Below, piece by piece: positions 23,684 to 35,700 of a stretch of DNA of 64,000 bases. The stretch spans positions 22,319,001 to 22,383,000 of the forward strand of contig NC_083389.1 in the NCBI RefSeq assembly GCF_031755915.1. Direction: 5' to 3'. Both the position numbers and the translations under genes were made by a program. This DNA is from Ziziphus jujuba (lineage: Eukaryota; Streptophyta; Magnoliopsida; Rosales; Rhamnaceae). Below the pieces are notes generated by a model. It saw nothing but the letters and a program-made list of their open reading frames with translations. It had not been told where the DNA came from and made no database searches. Every line of letters begins with the position of its first letter. Position 1 is the stretch's first letter.

Positions 23684-23969
23684 GAAGCATATCAGTGTCA
23701 AGTCCTAAACTCATTATTTTGTAGACATTAAAATTCGTAATTGTATTATTATGTGATAAATGGGAAAGATGTTCATTTATTGCACTAGTTTTAAATGTAA
23801 AATTATTAGTTAAGATGATAGTTTTACCGCTTAAAATGATTTTTGATATAAATTTATAGAAACATACTTTCAATTCAGCAAATTTATAATATATATACAC
23901 ACAAATCTTAGCGATCATTTTATGGAACAGATAAATAAATTATTGTGCCACAAGAATATTCTCCATATA

Positions 23970-23976
23970 CGCGCGC

Positions 23977-24035
<59 letters not shown>
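23970..24035. repeat. (CG)n-(GT)n microsatellite
   Basis: A short CG alternation runs directly into about 28 uninterrupted GT units. This is alternating purine-pyrimidine sequence, and long arrays of this kind are usually length-polymorphic. Confidence 0.95.
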
Positions 24036-24036
<1 letters not shown>

Positions 24037-24153
24037 TGTTTCTATGGTGCGGACCATTGTCCGTATGCTAATTTGTATTAAAACCGATGTTTTTTTTGAA
24101 AAAATATTGATTTTGGTACGGATCTGTATGTGGACGATCTGTACCATAGAAAT
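24037..24153. repeat. Small foldback, MITE-like
   Basis: The left arm TTCTATGGTGCGGACC is imperfectly matched by the reverse complement of the right arm (GATCGTCC...ACCATAGAA), leaving a loop of about 50 bp. It shares words and layout with the foldback at 9554-9745. No target duplication is clear, because the left side abuts the GT array. Confidence 0.45.
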
Positions 24154-24939
24154 ATATATTTTTTTTCACTTAAATGTTGTAAGATATCCATTAGTTTGTA
24201 ACCATATTCAATTTATATTATAAAATAAGATTTTATGGTTGAGTCCAAATATCTAATGTGATTGTCTTGTTATGCGTTGTGGGACAAATAAAGATTTTTG
24301 TTTTCATAAGAGAACAAGAAAATAAAGATTTTTGTTTTTCTTCTACTTGATTTTCTTGGTTATGTGGTCAGATGTTGAATGAAGAGTAGGTAGAACTTGA
24401 GGAATTCCTTTTGCTCTTTTAGATTTTTATAGTTTCTTTTCTATTATTACAATTATTATGGTGTTCTTTTTTTTTTTTTAATAGTAATTTTTGCATATTT
24501 TTCGTTTTAATACAAATTTTGGTTGGGGGAGTAAGGATCTACTATTTGATTATCAATTGTAATCTCTAAATTTCACTTTATCAAACATAATAGTAAGTAG
24601 ATTTGACAGAGTCTTACATATCTAGTTAAGATAACACAAATTGCACCATAATTTCTCTGTATGGGTTGGACTTTTATGTCATTTTTTTCCCTCATTTTTT
24701 TTTATTTTTATTTTTTTTTATAACTAAAACTGGGATTCCATTAAAACTTAAAAAGGGCAAAAAAGATACCCAGACTCAAGTAGCTACCTTAGGGTTGCAT
24801 TCCAAAATCATACAATCCTCAAAAGAAATAGGCAAACAATTAAGATTAATAGGGCCAGTAAAGCATTGGTTAGCCGCCCACTAACTTACTAAATGGGCAA
24901 GCCTATTAGCCCTCTTGAGGGCCCAAACAAAAGATACAT

Positions 24940-25230
24940 TTACAAAGCTAGAAACAAAATCAAAGATGTCGTTAAACTATTATTTAGACATTGAGTCACT
25001 GTTAGAATATCAAATTCGAAACACATGCCATTCCAGCTAAATGTTGAAGCAATATGCATGGCCTTCAACATAGTAGCAAGCTCCGCCACTTCAAGGATGG
25101 CAATATGCAACACCTTCCCTTTGTCATTGAGGGCCACCACAGCAAGAAAGCTTCCACTGTTGTTCATAGCCGCATCTGAATTAATTTTGATCATGCGAAC
25201 AGGGTCGCAGCTCCATCTTTGAAGACCCAA
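24940..25230 (-). pseudogene. LINE RNase H domain fragment
   Basis: A 96-codon open piece with the RNase H-like start IKINSDAAMNNSGS, followed by the AVVALNDKGKVL strand and an AELATMLKAM helix that carries the catalytic Glu. This is the type of RNase H found at the C-terminus of plant LINE ORF2 proteins. It begins shortly after the probable poly(A) end and is not linked in frame to the other pieces. Confidence 0.75.
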
Positions 25231-25548
25231 AACATTTACATTCGAGATGCTTTCCTTTTCATCACTCCTTTGTGAATCTTTTTACCCTTTAAACTTTTCC
25301 TTTACCACCATCAGTGAAAGGTCTGTACTCTTAGCAACTTCTTTATGAGTAATTCTATTTCGAAGCCATCATAAATATTGTAGTACGATAGCACTATACA
25401 AAAAAAAAAGTTCTCCTTGTCTTCAGGGTCGACTGGGAGAACTCCCATTGGGTCAACTACACAATTTAGAAAGGAAAATAAATCATTACAGCATAAATTC
25501 TCCCATCTAATGCTTCACAAGGTAGCAAACCAAATCCTCTTTGCAACT

Positions 25549-25746
25549 TCACAGGAAAAGGACATGCACTTCACTCTTAATACTCTCACATCCATGAAAG
25601 CAATTGAAACAATCCAACTCAACGCCTTTAGAAACAAGGTTCAACAATACCAGGAGGCCTAAATTGGCAAGTTTCCATAGAAAGAACTTTGTCCTTTTGT
25701 GAATAAGGCATCTCCAAAGACACTTCCATGAACCCTCACCACTCAC
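25549..25746 (-). pseudogene. LINE zf-RVT (zinc-binding) fragment
   Basis: The piece contains LWRCLIHKRTKFFLWKLANL followed by Cys/His-poor remains. It matches the layout of the zinc-binding region that follows reverse transcriptase in plant LINEs (helix with FLWK, then a spaced Cys pair). The expected second Cys pair is degraded. Confidence 0.7.
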
Positions 25747-26190
25747 TTTTCCCCAACTTCCAAATTATAGGCGACTTCAAGCTAAAAGAACCTAACTTGG
25801 TGCCTGTCTAAATTATCTTGTCATTCTAAAGGTTTTTTTCCCAGGACATTCTCTTAATGTTCTCAATTCATAATAAAAAAGACCAGATAGGTACTCCCAA
25901 TTCCAATCTCCATTACTCAACTTCAAAAAGCTTACCATGCTAAAGCTACCAGGGGGGAAAGGGGTTTTGGCTTAGGAAAAAAATATAAGTTGTTTAAAAC
26001 CCAATGATCTTTACTTTTACACCCCAAACCACAGCCAAATGCAATCACTCTTCTTGCTACACTTCATAAAGGTAGAGTAAGGGAAATAATTTACCTTAAA
26101 GGCTTAAACCTAGAACTTCCTCTCTTCAGTAGCTAAACACCATCCTAACTATGCTATCAAAGCTCTATTGAATGTCCATAAATTTTTAAG

Positions 26191-27254
26191 CTAGAGGCCG
26201 GCTCTTCTCTTCGGCTGGCACACTTTATTCCAAGCAACAGGGGTAATGCCTCCCGAAGCTTTAGTTTTATTTTTCCATAGAAAGCCTCTAGCTAGTTTCT
26301 CAATGTTTTCACAATAGTCTTTAGCAAGAAGGAATGATGACATAGAGTGAAGAGGTACAGAGATGGTCACATGCTTGATAAGGGTAACTCTCCCTATTTG
26401 TGACAATAGTTTGGCTTTACACCCTTGAAACCTCGTCTCCACTTTTCTTCTGATATGTTTCTCTTCACAAAGAGCGGGAGCCCAAGATGCTTCGCTTTCT
26501 TATCAAGCTCTTTCATCCTTCACCTATATTGGCTCTGTAGAAAATGAGAATGTCATCCGCAAAAAAAAAAAAAAAAAAAAAAAAAAGATGAGAGATGGTG
26601 GGGGAGGATCAGATTAACTTTACGCCATTAATTTTCCAATTACTCTCCCATTTATGCAACATTCTAGATAGAAGCTTTGACATAAGGATGAAGAGGAAAG
26701 GGGATATCAGATCGCCTTGCTTTAATCCCTTTTCTATAGGGATTTTACCACAAACACTTCCATTCAACAACAGCTCCATAGATACTGAAAATATGCAATG
26801 CAGAACTAATTTTACAAACCTATCGAAGAAGCTAAATAGAATTAGGATTTAGGTCAGGACAACCAAGTTAACCCTGTCATATGCCTTTTGCATATCCATT
26901 TTGATCCCAACAATTCCTCTAAGGCCTTTTTATGTTTCATAGAATGACCAAAGTAGAATTTTCTCCAATTGAACATCCTAGAATGAATGCAGATCGATCA
27001 ACTTCTCTAGCAAAGGCTTAAGATGGTCTGCTATAAGTTTTGAGATAATTTAATACAGCATATTGTAGGGTGATCAACTGGAGATGCTTAAACTCAGTTG
27101 CACCATTTAGTTTAGGAATCAGTACTACAAATGACCGATCATGTCCCTCAGAAGGAGCCCAGATCAAAAACCATTTTGCACTATCTTTACAACATCGCCC
27201 CCCACTATACTCCAATATTTTTGAAAAATGAAGATGGCATTCCATCGAGCTCAT
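26191..27254 (-). pseudogene. LINE reverse transcriptase, broken
   Basis: Three recognisable pieces occur. At 27018-27254 are the RT N-terminal motifs (fragment with VVLIPKLNGATEFKHLQLIT). At about 26524-26560 is the catalytic motif reading ADDILIFYRAN. At 26191-26442 is the C-terminal thumb region (GCKAKLLSQIGRVTLIKHV). The frames differ between pieces. Directly before the ADD motif the coding strand holds about 27 T residues, an expanded Phe-codon run that destroys the frame. Confidence 0.8.
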
Positions 27255-27532
27255 GGGCTTTGATGAGATGCATATTCCTCACTACATTCTAGATTTCAAG
27301 CTCTGTCAGAATGACTTCTAGACTTTCATTCTCTTTCCTAGATAACAGTTGGGAATGAATTTAGAAAGTCTTTCACTTCCCCTAATCCCATTTGTTTTAA
27401 ATAACTCAGAGAATTCATTAATAAAAAAGGATCCAATTTCTTCTCTAGATTCCTTCTACACCCTGTTATTATCTTTTAGTGCTAGGATAAAAATCATCCT
27501 CATGTTAGTAAGTATCATAGCATCGAAGAACT

Positions 27533-27933
27533 TTAAGTTTTTGTCTCTTGCAGTGAGCTATAATTTCCTAGACTTTTGCCTCCAGAGGATTTCAATCTTT
27601 TCTTCCACTCATCAAGCTCCCACCATGCTTTACACTTTTTGGTTAGAACCTCCTCGGAAGGACAGAGCCATTGAAGCCATTGGATCTTCCTTTCAGGCTC
27701 ATTCACCCTTGATTGGCAAAAGCCAAATACATTCTTGTTCCATTTTCTTAAAGCCAGAGGTATACTATGAATTTTATATTTGACCGAGACAACATGGTCT
27801 CCAAAATCAGCACTTTTCCAAGCTTCACACACCACATCCTCGCACATAGGGTCTTGTGTCCATAATGATTTTGCCTTGGGTTGGTGATCCAGAGATAGGC
27901 TAAGCTAAATTGGAACATGGTTCGAACTTGCAC
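27533..27933 (-). pseudogene. LINE ORF2 linker region (pre-RT), broken
   Basis: This fragment carries the motif-poor helical region that lies between endonuclease and RT in plant LINEs (CEDVVCEAWKSADFG, then ALRKWNKNVFG, then WWELDEWKKRLKS). Two overlapping frames are needed to read it, so at least one frameshift is present. The sequence stops resembling LINE at about 28.0 kb. Confidence 0.6.
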
Positions 27934-28010
27934 TAGAAAGGTGAAGAATCCCTACTTGGGTAAACACGAATATCCACTCCGAACTGAACAACACTCTATC
28001 CAAACATTCT

Positions 28011-30712
28011 CTAACATTTTTTTTTCTCTTTATATTAAAGGAGTTTATTTGATATAAACTTTTAAAATACTTTTACAAATTTTTGTACAATAAAATAGTC
28101 TAGGTATATTTAATATAAACTTTTAAAAGATTCTATAAGAGTTATGAAGTATTCTATATAAACTCTTAATGGTTTTTAATTGTCTATAAATGTAAAGTAT
28201 ATTCAATTAAAATTTTAAAAGTCCATAAAAGTCAAGTATTAAAATTATCAATGATTTTTATTAACTTTTTAAAATTCAAACTTTTATAAACCTTTTGATT
28301 GAACAGTATAAATATTTACCTTATAAATTAAATACCCCCATCCACCTTTAAAATTTTTGTAAATTTTTCAAAACTTTTAACAATGCATCCCAATTTTTTT
28401 TTTTTTCCTTCCTCCAACTTAAAAATTTATTGGCTTGAGAATGCAGCCCATTATATTTTCTTTTCCAATTTTCGTATTGGTTTAAAGATGAAAAGATAAA
28501 TAAATAATTAATAATATTTTTCGTTTACTTTACCAAATAAATAAGTAGATTTCACGCTTACATCATTTTGATTCATTAACTTTTTTTCATGTTGTCTATA
28601 CTTTATTTTACTTATCTCTCTAGGGCTCTAATTCGATTTTATTTTGGAAAAAAAAAATTTGAATTTACAGGTTCTGGTCATTATTTTTGTCCCCTTTTTT
28701 TTTTTTTTTTTTTTTCCCTTTCTTAAACAAACAATTATTGTTCTTTTAATATATGATTTTATATTCCCAAATATATATACACATATGGAAGTGCAATGAA
28801 CTTGTGATTTGAATAAAAAAAGGGGCCAGCTACACCTGCTTTTTCTTTTTTGTTTTGTTTTTTTTTTTTTGGCCCGCCCTTAATACTTATGCTTAGTATG
28901 TAACAAAAGTAAAATGGTTTCTGAATTTTTATGAATTTTTATTGCTACTTTTATAAATAATTTTTGATTTTTGAAGTGGCTTATAATTTTTTCAACCCTT
29001 TTAAGAATAATATTTGTATTGGCAAGAGAAATATAAATTTTTTTTATTACAAATTGTACATTATATTTAGAAGTCAATGAAAATCTATGAATATCTATCA
29101 AAATCTTTTAAAATAAAATTTATAAAAGTCAAGAAAAGATTTTCATAGTTCTGTAAAACTTTATAAAGCTCTATTAAATCTGCAAAAATCAAGTTGCTTA
29201 AAAAAACAATATATTTTAAAATCTAAATTGAACAAAACCTAAATTTGTAGTTCCAAACTTAATATGTTCTTATTGTATTAATAAATAAGAATTTATATGA
29301 TAATTTAACAAATGAGTTTGATTTTATTTATATCCAAAAAGCTATAATGGGTTATATCTTGTTAGAAATTTAACACCACCTTGCACAACACAAATTTGTT
29401 TCAACACAATAGGATGCCCAAATTTTCATACAGAGACATAAGAAATATAAAATAGAATATAAGGAAAAAAAAGTTGCTAGTCTATTACCTACTGGTAAAA
29501 TTTTCTAATCAGGATCAATATACTAAATTATTTTAAATTTTAAAACTTCACCTAAAATTCATCAAGGATTAATAATTTTTTTTTGAATAAAATAAAAAAA
29601 CAGTAATACTATAGGCATCAAAAGATTTACTAAATTTATGTATTAGATGATATGTATTAAAATATTATTTATTAGTATATTTATATAACTTAAATGTAGA
29701 AAAGTGAATTTTAAATGAATAAATAAATTAAAAAAATAAACTAATTAAATATTACTATATCATTTATTAAATATTTTGATAACTCTAATATTATTGATGT
29801 AAAAACACTGTTTTCAAATAAATCATAAAAATCTATATGGCAATAACCAATGTGGATTGAAGATATTCCTCAATTTATTGTATGATGCTCATTAAAATGA
29901 AAAATGTTTTCTTTATACATAAAGAGCGTGTTTATTCAATTTTAAAAATAAAAAGATATAATACATTAAACAAGTTCAACGTGGCCCATAATCAGTATTG
30001 GTCTTGATTCCACTCAAGATAGAAACAAAGAAGTTACTCACACGTTGTTTTGGGCTTTTGTGTTTTGTTTTTTTTGTTTTTTTGTTTTTTTGTTTTTTTT
30101 TTTGAAGTTTTAATTTGTAGTAATTAAAATTTGTTAATTTCTCAAATAAATATAAAAATAAAATATAAAAACCGTTTTAAAATTGTTTTAATTTGTATTT
30201 TTTATTTTTTTAAATATAAAAATAAAATTTGAAAACCATTTCAAATTCTTTTTAATACGTTGTTTTTATCTTTTCCCCTTAAGTTTATTACTAATTAAAT
30301 TACCAAAAAAAGTTTAATACTAATTGGGATGTGTAATACATTTAATTAATGCTAACTAACATTTGAAATAATTAAATTATATATACAATTAGATAAAAAA
30401 AAAATTTAAAATGTAAAATTTAAAAAAAGGCCCCGCAGCCCATAATAAATCAAAAGCAAATTGTAGCCCACAAACCAAAACTCAATATGGATAAAATTTG
30501 ACGCTAATACCATATTGGTTGTCCAAAACTGCTTCCAATTATTTTCCCGAACCTCTCTGCAACTCAAAGCGCCGCCGTTTTAACTCCCTGGCATCTCTCG
30601 CGCAGTCCATAGCTTCCTCATTTCCTCCATTGAATCAAAGGTAGCACAGTTGCAAACTGTAAAGGATCGAGCAGGTTATTTGCTAGGTTTTTAGATTATT
30701 ATTATTATTATT
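28011..30712. other. AT-rich intergenic DNA, no gene recognised
   Basis: Non-coding, with long T- and A-runs, including the (T6-8 G)n tract at 30066-30103. The stretches 28040-28270 and 29080-29240 carry many TATAAACTTTTAAAA-like words in opposite orientation. They might be eroded terminal inverted repeats, but no clear ends are seen. The last 150 bp before 30713 are GC-richer and probably include the promoter or 5' UTR of the downstream gene. Confidence 0.5.
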
Positions 30713-33700
30713 ATGGCTCTTTCAACTTCCAGAACCCTCTTGCGCTCTTTCGCCTCCTTATCTCCCTTTGCCCGCTGCTCGAACTCTACTTCTTATGGTA
30801 ATGATTTCTGACTTTTATTTATTTATTTTTGAATAATTTTCTTCTTTAAATTGTTATTTATTTATTAAATATATTTTCAATGACCATTTTCCAGGAGATA
30901 GCTTATGGTCCTCAGAGCCTCGGGCAATTTTCAAAGTACTCTCTTTTTTTTTTTTTAAGTAAACCCATAATTTTATTTGGGCGTTTCTTTTTGTTTCTTG
31001 TAGTCCTTTTATTAACAGACATTATTTCTTGTTATCAAATTGATTTTGAATGTAGGGTGGGTCATATTTCCTTGCTCAAAGAAAGCTCTCATCAACTTCT
31101 GTCCTAAGTCTTGGATCAATTGAAGGTGCATTTCCTTGTGAGTTAATGTCCACAAAACCTTTGGTGGTATCAGATAGAAATATAGGTATATTGGATTATG
31201 ACAATTGAAACGTTATGTCCCACGCTTGAATTCGAGGCTTGATATATGAGATCTGTAACAGAATGTTAAGCAGTTAATTAATCAAGGGAAGCACAAGTTA
31301 GCTGCATGAGCCCGTAATGTCTCACCCCTTGTATTTGTAACTTGTAGAGCATTTCTAATTTAGCTAGCTCCTTATATCCACTATAGGAAGAAGAGACTAC
31401 TCTTGGGTAACAAATTTGGAATGTTTGAGCAAATATACACTGTGGGTTTGTTTAGATGCTAGACTGTATTTCACTATTTTTTTGTTGGATTGGATGGTAT
31501 TCACTATTTTATAGTTGGATTGGATGATATTCTGTTGCACGTAGAAATGGGTTAGTACAGTATTTTGGACGGCTTGCATATGTTTTTAGTTAACACCGTG
31601 CATGTAGAACATGCCTTTGGCTTATCTCTCAAGGAATTCTTTTCTCCACTCTTTGGAAAAACGGATGTGTAATTGCGGTAAAGTCATGCTGGACAGATGA
31701 AATGAAGATATCAAAAAAGCATTCAATTGATATAACATGACAATCTTGAAAATAACTGACCATGAAATAGCTAGGTTATTTTTTATAAATTTGCACATGG
31801 ATATATGTAATAGTCCTTTTGATATTTAAGGTTACATATAATACATGACATTTCTCCAATCTCATGAAATATTATAATGTATACTTTTGTAATACTATTG
31901 GAAATAATAGTAATGTTAAACATGGTCCAGATATCTCTCCCAATTCTGTTGCTTCTATGGTAATTTCCATATGGCTTTTTATAATCTTGATATTTTCCTC
32001 TCTCACTGTCACCTTCTTTGGTTTTAGCACTTCTTCAAGAATGGAAATTGGGATTTCCAAGTCTTAGTCGTGCATTATACTGTTCTACTGCCGACTTCAA
32101 GAAGAATGAGCTTCTGGAACTTCAGGAGGTTGAGAAGGTTTTGAGCGATGTGAGAGCTGACAACGTCAAGGTTATACCAGTTCAAAAGCACTGTGCTTGG
32201 GCTGATTTCATGGTGATTGCCACGGGAAGGTCTACTTGGCATGTTAAGAACATTGCTCAAGCCCTAATTTATAAGGCAGGTTTGTTAATTCTAATTTCAA
32301 GTACCTATGTGGAATTCCATTTGTTGATTAAACAAAGAAAAACAGAGTTTGAGCTTAACCAAAACGTTTACTTTTTCTCTTTGTTTTTATGAAACCAAGT
32401 AAGCTTTTTTCCTTTTTGTTTTTCTAGAAAAATAAACAAGAGCATTATTTAATCCATAATTGCATTTCTTTTTTTCTTTTTTATATGAACAGGTTAAGCA
32501 GAAGCAGAAGGGGGCTCAGCGGTTAATGCTCCCTAGTGTGGAAGGACAAGAGGGAGGAAAGTGGATTGTCATCGACTCTGGTATGTGCTGCTCTTTTTAC
32601 TAGTATAAGCTTATACTCTAAAATTGAACTGGTAATTTGTTTTATAATCCCATAAACATACTACAAAACAATTTTCAGACTAACTGACTCTTAATTCACA
32701 TAAAAGTTTTTAGTTGGTGAAGTTATTTTCCAGGCCAGGATTCGATTTCCAATGTTTTATGTTCTAGTACTCTATATCCTTATTGAAAGTTTCTTAGATT
32801 AGTAATTGTTTTCTTAGAAAGCAACCAGAACAAACTCTAAGTATTACAAATATGAAAATTTGTCTTTTTAGAATACAATCCGTTTTTTCATGGTCGTCAA
32901 ATATGTGCTTTTCTAAGGCTAATTATTTTTTTGATCATAGCTTCATGTATTGCTATGACACTTCTTTTCTCCTTTCTTTCTAGTTTTTAAGAGTTATGGT
33001 CATTTGTTTAGGCAAAGTGGTAGTCCATGCGCTTGATGAGAAGGCTAGAGATTACTATAGTTTGGAGAGTCTCTGGACCACAGGGACTTCTGAAAAGGAA
33101 CCAATCCAGGTAAAATATGGAAATCTATGAAATGCCTCTTTTTTCTTTCCTTCTTATTATTCTTGCTTTCAAGAGGCGGAGGTGGGGCTTTGGTAGTTTG
33201 GATTTTGCAGGCTGTACACACTCACATCAACACCATCCATGCTTTCACAAACAACTTAAAATGCACGCACAAACATAAAATAAATGACAACTTAGTTTTA
33301 TCTTTCCACTATGAATTTACTGACAAAGAAACAATGAAGAGGAATTGACAATGGAAAAAGATCTCAATTTTTATAGGAATAGCTAGGGTATGGAGGGAGT
33401 GTCATAGTAACTGAATTGCTTCATTTTGGTATTTACCACACCCCATCCTTTTTCCTATGGTGATTATGTGATAGAGAAGAGATCATAACTTCCAAGCTTG
33501 ATGGGGAAAATTTGTAGTGTTAATCTTTCTGGACATGAGCTTGTCATCATAATCCACTTGGATTAACGCACTTTTGAGTTCCTTGCGGAAAAGTAATCAT
33601 TCCCAGTGTTGAAGGCATTTGATGACTCGTTGCTATCACTTTCTAGGGTACCATACGTACAGCTTGTTTGCTCTTACTTTTTTCTGTTTTCAGGGAAGAG

Positions 33701-33884
33701 TGGATTGGGGTTGTAATTTCTTTTTTATTTTCTTCAACTGCTAAAGGCCATTCAATGTAGATTCAAATATTTCACTATCTGTTTCTTGAATTCTCTTCGT
33801 AATTTTTTTCAGGATTTGGAAAAGGCTTTAGTAAAGATTCGTCGCAAGAACAATTCAAAGAAACAGGCTAAAAAAAGTGCTTAA
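30713..33884 (+). CDS. Iojap/RsfS-family ribosomal silencing factor, probably mitochondrial
   Basis: RsfS/iojap proteins bind uL14 of the large ribosomal subunit and block subunit joining; eukaryotic copies act in organelles. Exons: 30713-30797, 30895-30935, 31056-31125, 32028-32275, 32493-32580, 33012-33109, 33813-33884, giving 233 codons. The N-terminus (MALSTSRTLLRSFASL) is Ser/Arg/Leu-rich and lacks acidic residues, like a mitochondrial presequence. The RsfS domain covers about 97-205, with WADFMVIATGRS at 123-134, a KWIVIDSGKVVVHALDEKAR strand region across exons 5-6, and LESLW. A basic Lys/Arg tail ends the protein. The intron after exon 4 appears to use a GC donor (AAG|GCAGGT). Splicing at the GT four bases downstream would produce an immediate in-frame stop in exon 5. 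The closest match I recall is the Arabidopsis nuclear Iojap-related gene; the identification rests on these motifs. Confidence 0.88.
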
Positions 33885-34655
33885 TGATCAAATTTTTGAA
33901 GGAGGGAACTTTTGTGTTTTTTGTTTCCTTGCAGTTTTATTGTAGATTTTATATGTAAAGCGGCGTGCCTTTTCTTATGTAGAACTATAGTCTAAGCAGA
34001 AGAGGGAACCAAATGAAAGCCAAAAATTAGAAAAGAAAAAAAGAAAATGGAAGCACCGGGTATCTAAAATTTGCACAAGAATCCTCTCAATTTCATTGTC
34101 AATATTTTAGAACCAATAGTCAAAGTTATACCATGCCATCATTATTCACTTGGAAACAATCTAATTATGCATTAGTTGATGCTGATATCCTAGTACGATT
34201 TAGAAATCAAGGAATGCAATTTGGGTTAGCTAAATTGGCCATGTCAATATTTCTAAAGGTTAAAGAGTTGTTCTATGCCATCATTATTAATTTGGAAACA
34301 ATCTAATTACTAATTAATTAGTGCTAACTTTGGTCTATAATTTATAATATATATATATATATTTTTGGTGAATTTGTATATAATTTATAAACAGATTGAT
34401 TAATTCCAAATCTTTAGATCGTTTAAGGCACATAATGCTATCGTTTTTATCACCTTCCAGCTTGTGGATCGCTGCTAACCCCTAGCCCCAAAGATCAACG
34501 AAAGAGATATTAAAGACAATCGTTTATAAACCAAGGTTGGCGTGATGAGCAACTGAGTTGGGAGGGTTTGATGTGAGACATTAGTGGCAATTGGCTGCTT
34601 TCATAGCGGAGCTCACCACAACAGCGGAAGTAATCATATTTTGGAGGCTAAGGTA
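33885..34655. repeat. 3' flank with diverged direct repeat
   Basis: After the stop codon comes a probable 3' UTR. Within the rest, a block around GCCATCATTATTCACTTGGAAACAATCTAATTA (quoted only in part: CTTGGAAACAATCTAATTA) at about 34135-34185 recurs at about 34278-34325 as TTTGGAAACAATCTAATTA. That is a roughly 145-bp spaced, diverged duplication. No coding potential is evident. Confidence 0.5.
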
Positions 34656-34763
34656 TTTAAGGTTGAGTGGGTTATATACGTGGATGGATCTTCAAATGTT
34701 AATAAAAGCGGAGTTGGAATATTGTTGAAGGGTCCAAATGGAGACCTAACTCTAAAAGTTATA
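34656..34763 (+). pseudogene. Fragment of gypsy-type RNase H
   Basis: A short piece reads WVIYVDGSSNVNKSGVGILL, the start of the RNase H fold, with the first catalytic Asp in VDGSS. This wording is typical of the second, archaeal-type RNase H of plant Tat/Ogre-like gypsy elements. No RT, integrase or LTR is found next to it, so it is an isolated scrap. Confidence 0.6.
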
Positions 34764-35499
34764 CAAAATCTATTTATTAAATTAAAGCTCACACAATGTA
34801 AAATAGTAAAAACTCCATTTATTCGATTAGTTCGTTATGCATCTCTTAATCATATCAAACAGTTAAAAAACCAACATTGTGTTTAGGGATAGTCACGACC
34901 ACCTCCTCAGATTATGGCCACCGAGTATACTATGTACCAGCAGACCTTGATCGGGTTTAAAGTCTTTCACCCAAGAGAGAGAACAATCCTTACTTATCAG
35001 TGACACATTAATTTTATTCCATATTTATAGTTTAATATTTGTTAGTTTATGCTTAAATGTTATGGAAAGTAACTTGTGTGCTTTTAATTTGTAATATAAG
35101 GAAAAGGAATTTCAAGAAAATAACATCAATTTTCAATTCCTTGGCTCGATATGGTAGGAATCAAAATATAAACGTAATCAGACCATCATTCTATAAGATT
35201 CCAAAAAAATTTCTGAAGATTCTCGAGAAAATTCTTTAAAGATTCCTAGTGGATCCCAAATTCAATCCTACCAATACCTGTGCAAAAAGTCTCCTCTCAG
35301 CTTTAATTTGGAGAAGAGCTGTGTGGACATGATAAAAAAAACTCCATGAACAAAACTCTTCCGGATGGTCAAAGTGCAGTAGAATCTCTAACATGAAAAG
35401 CTTAGCTTGTACAATGAAATCAACCAACCTACTAAGCAAAATAATGATGTACCTGCGTGAAATTCATTAAAAGTCTCAAATTCCTAGCATCCATAAATA

Positions 35500-35700
35500 A
35501 TCTTTCTTGTTGACCTGAAGCTGCTGAAGCATGATCAAGTAGTCATCTATATTCTACTGCAAGCCGTCCAAATGTTGGTATTCATTGTTGGGTTTTATGC
35601 TAGATGTCAATTTGATCTTAAGGAATTACATCTTCAAGCAGTTAAGAGAATAATCAGATATGTGGGTATAGCTTCCAATTTCGGTATTTGGTACTCCATA
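35500..35700 (+). pseudogene. Fragment of copia RT-RNase H junction
   Basis: The frame reads TASRPNV, then after a frameshift YARCQFDLKELHLQAVKRII and GIASNFGIWYS. These are the conserved words between RT and RNase H of Ty1/copia polyproteins (SRPD, then HxxAVKRILRYL, then GLWY). Sequence on both sides is unrelated, so this is a scrap of about 200 bp with at least one frameshift. Confidence 0.75.

Larger units (their letters stand above)
23684..24689 (+). other. 3' flank of synaptotagmin gene, no further gene
   Basis: AT-rich sequence that probably holds the 3' UTR and polyadenylation region, although no single signal stands out. It also contains the (GT)n tract and the small foldback listed separately. 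Confidence 0.5.
24690..28010 (-). mobile_element. Degenerate LINE (non-LTR retrotransposon)
   Basis: On the minus strand, pieces occur in the order expected of a plant L1-type ORF2: linker after the endonuclease, reverse transcriptase, zinc-binding RT-associated region, RNase H. A T-rich run at 24694-24720 is the probable poly(A) tail at the 3' end. The pieces lie in at least three frames, with stops between them. No endonuclease domain was recognised, so the element looks 5'-truncated at about 28.0 kb, as LINE copies commonly are. Confidence 0.85.

Noticed and set aside
23920..24223. Open frames through the GT/CA array
   Set aside because: They consist of dipeptide repeats from the microsatellite.
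32018..32392. A separate 124-codon gene at the RsfS exon 4 position
   Set aside because: This is exon 4 read in its frame through the splice sites. The conserved RsfS domain continues in exons 5 and 6.
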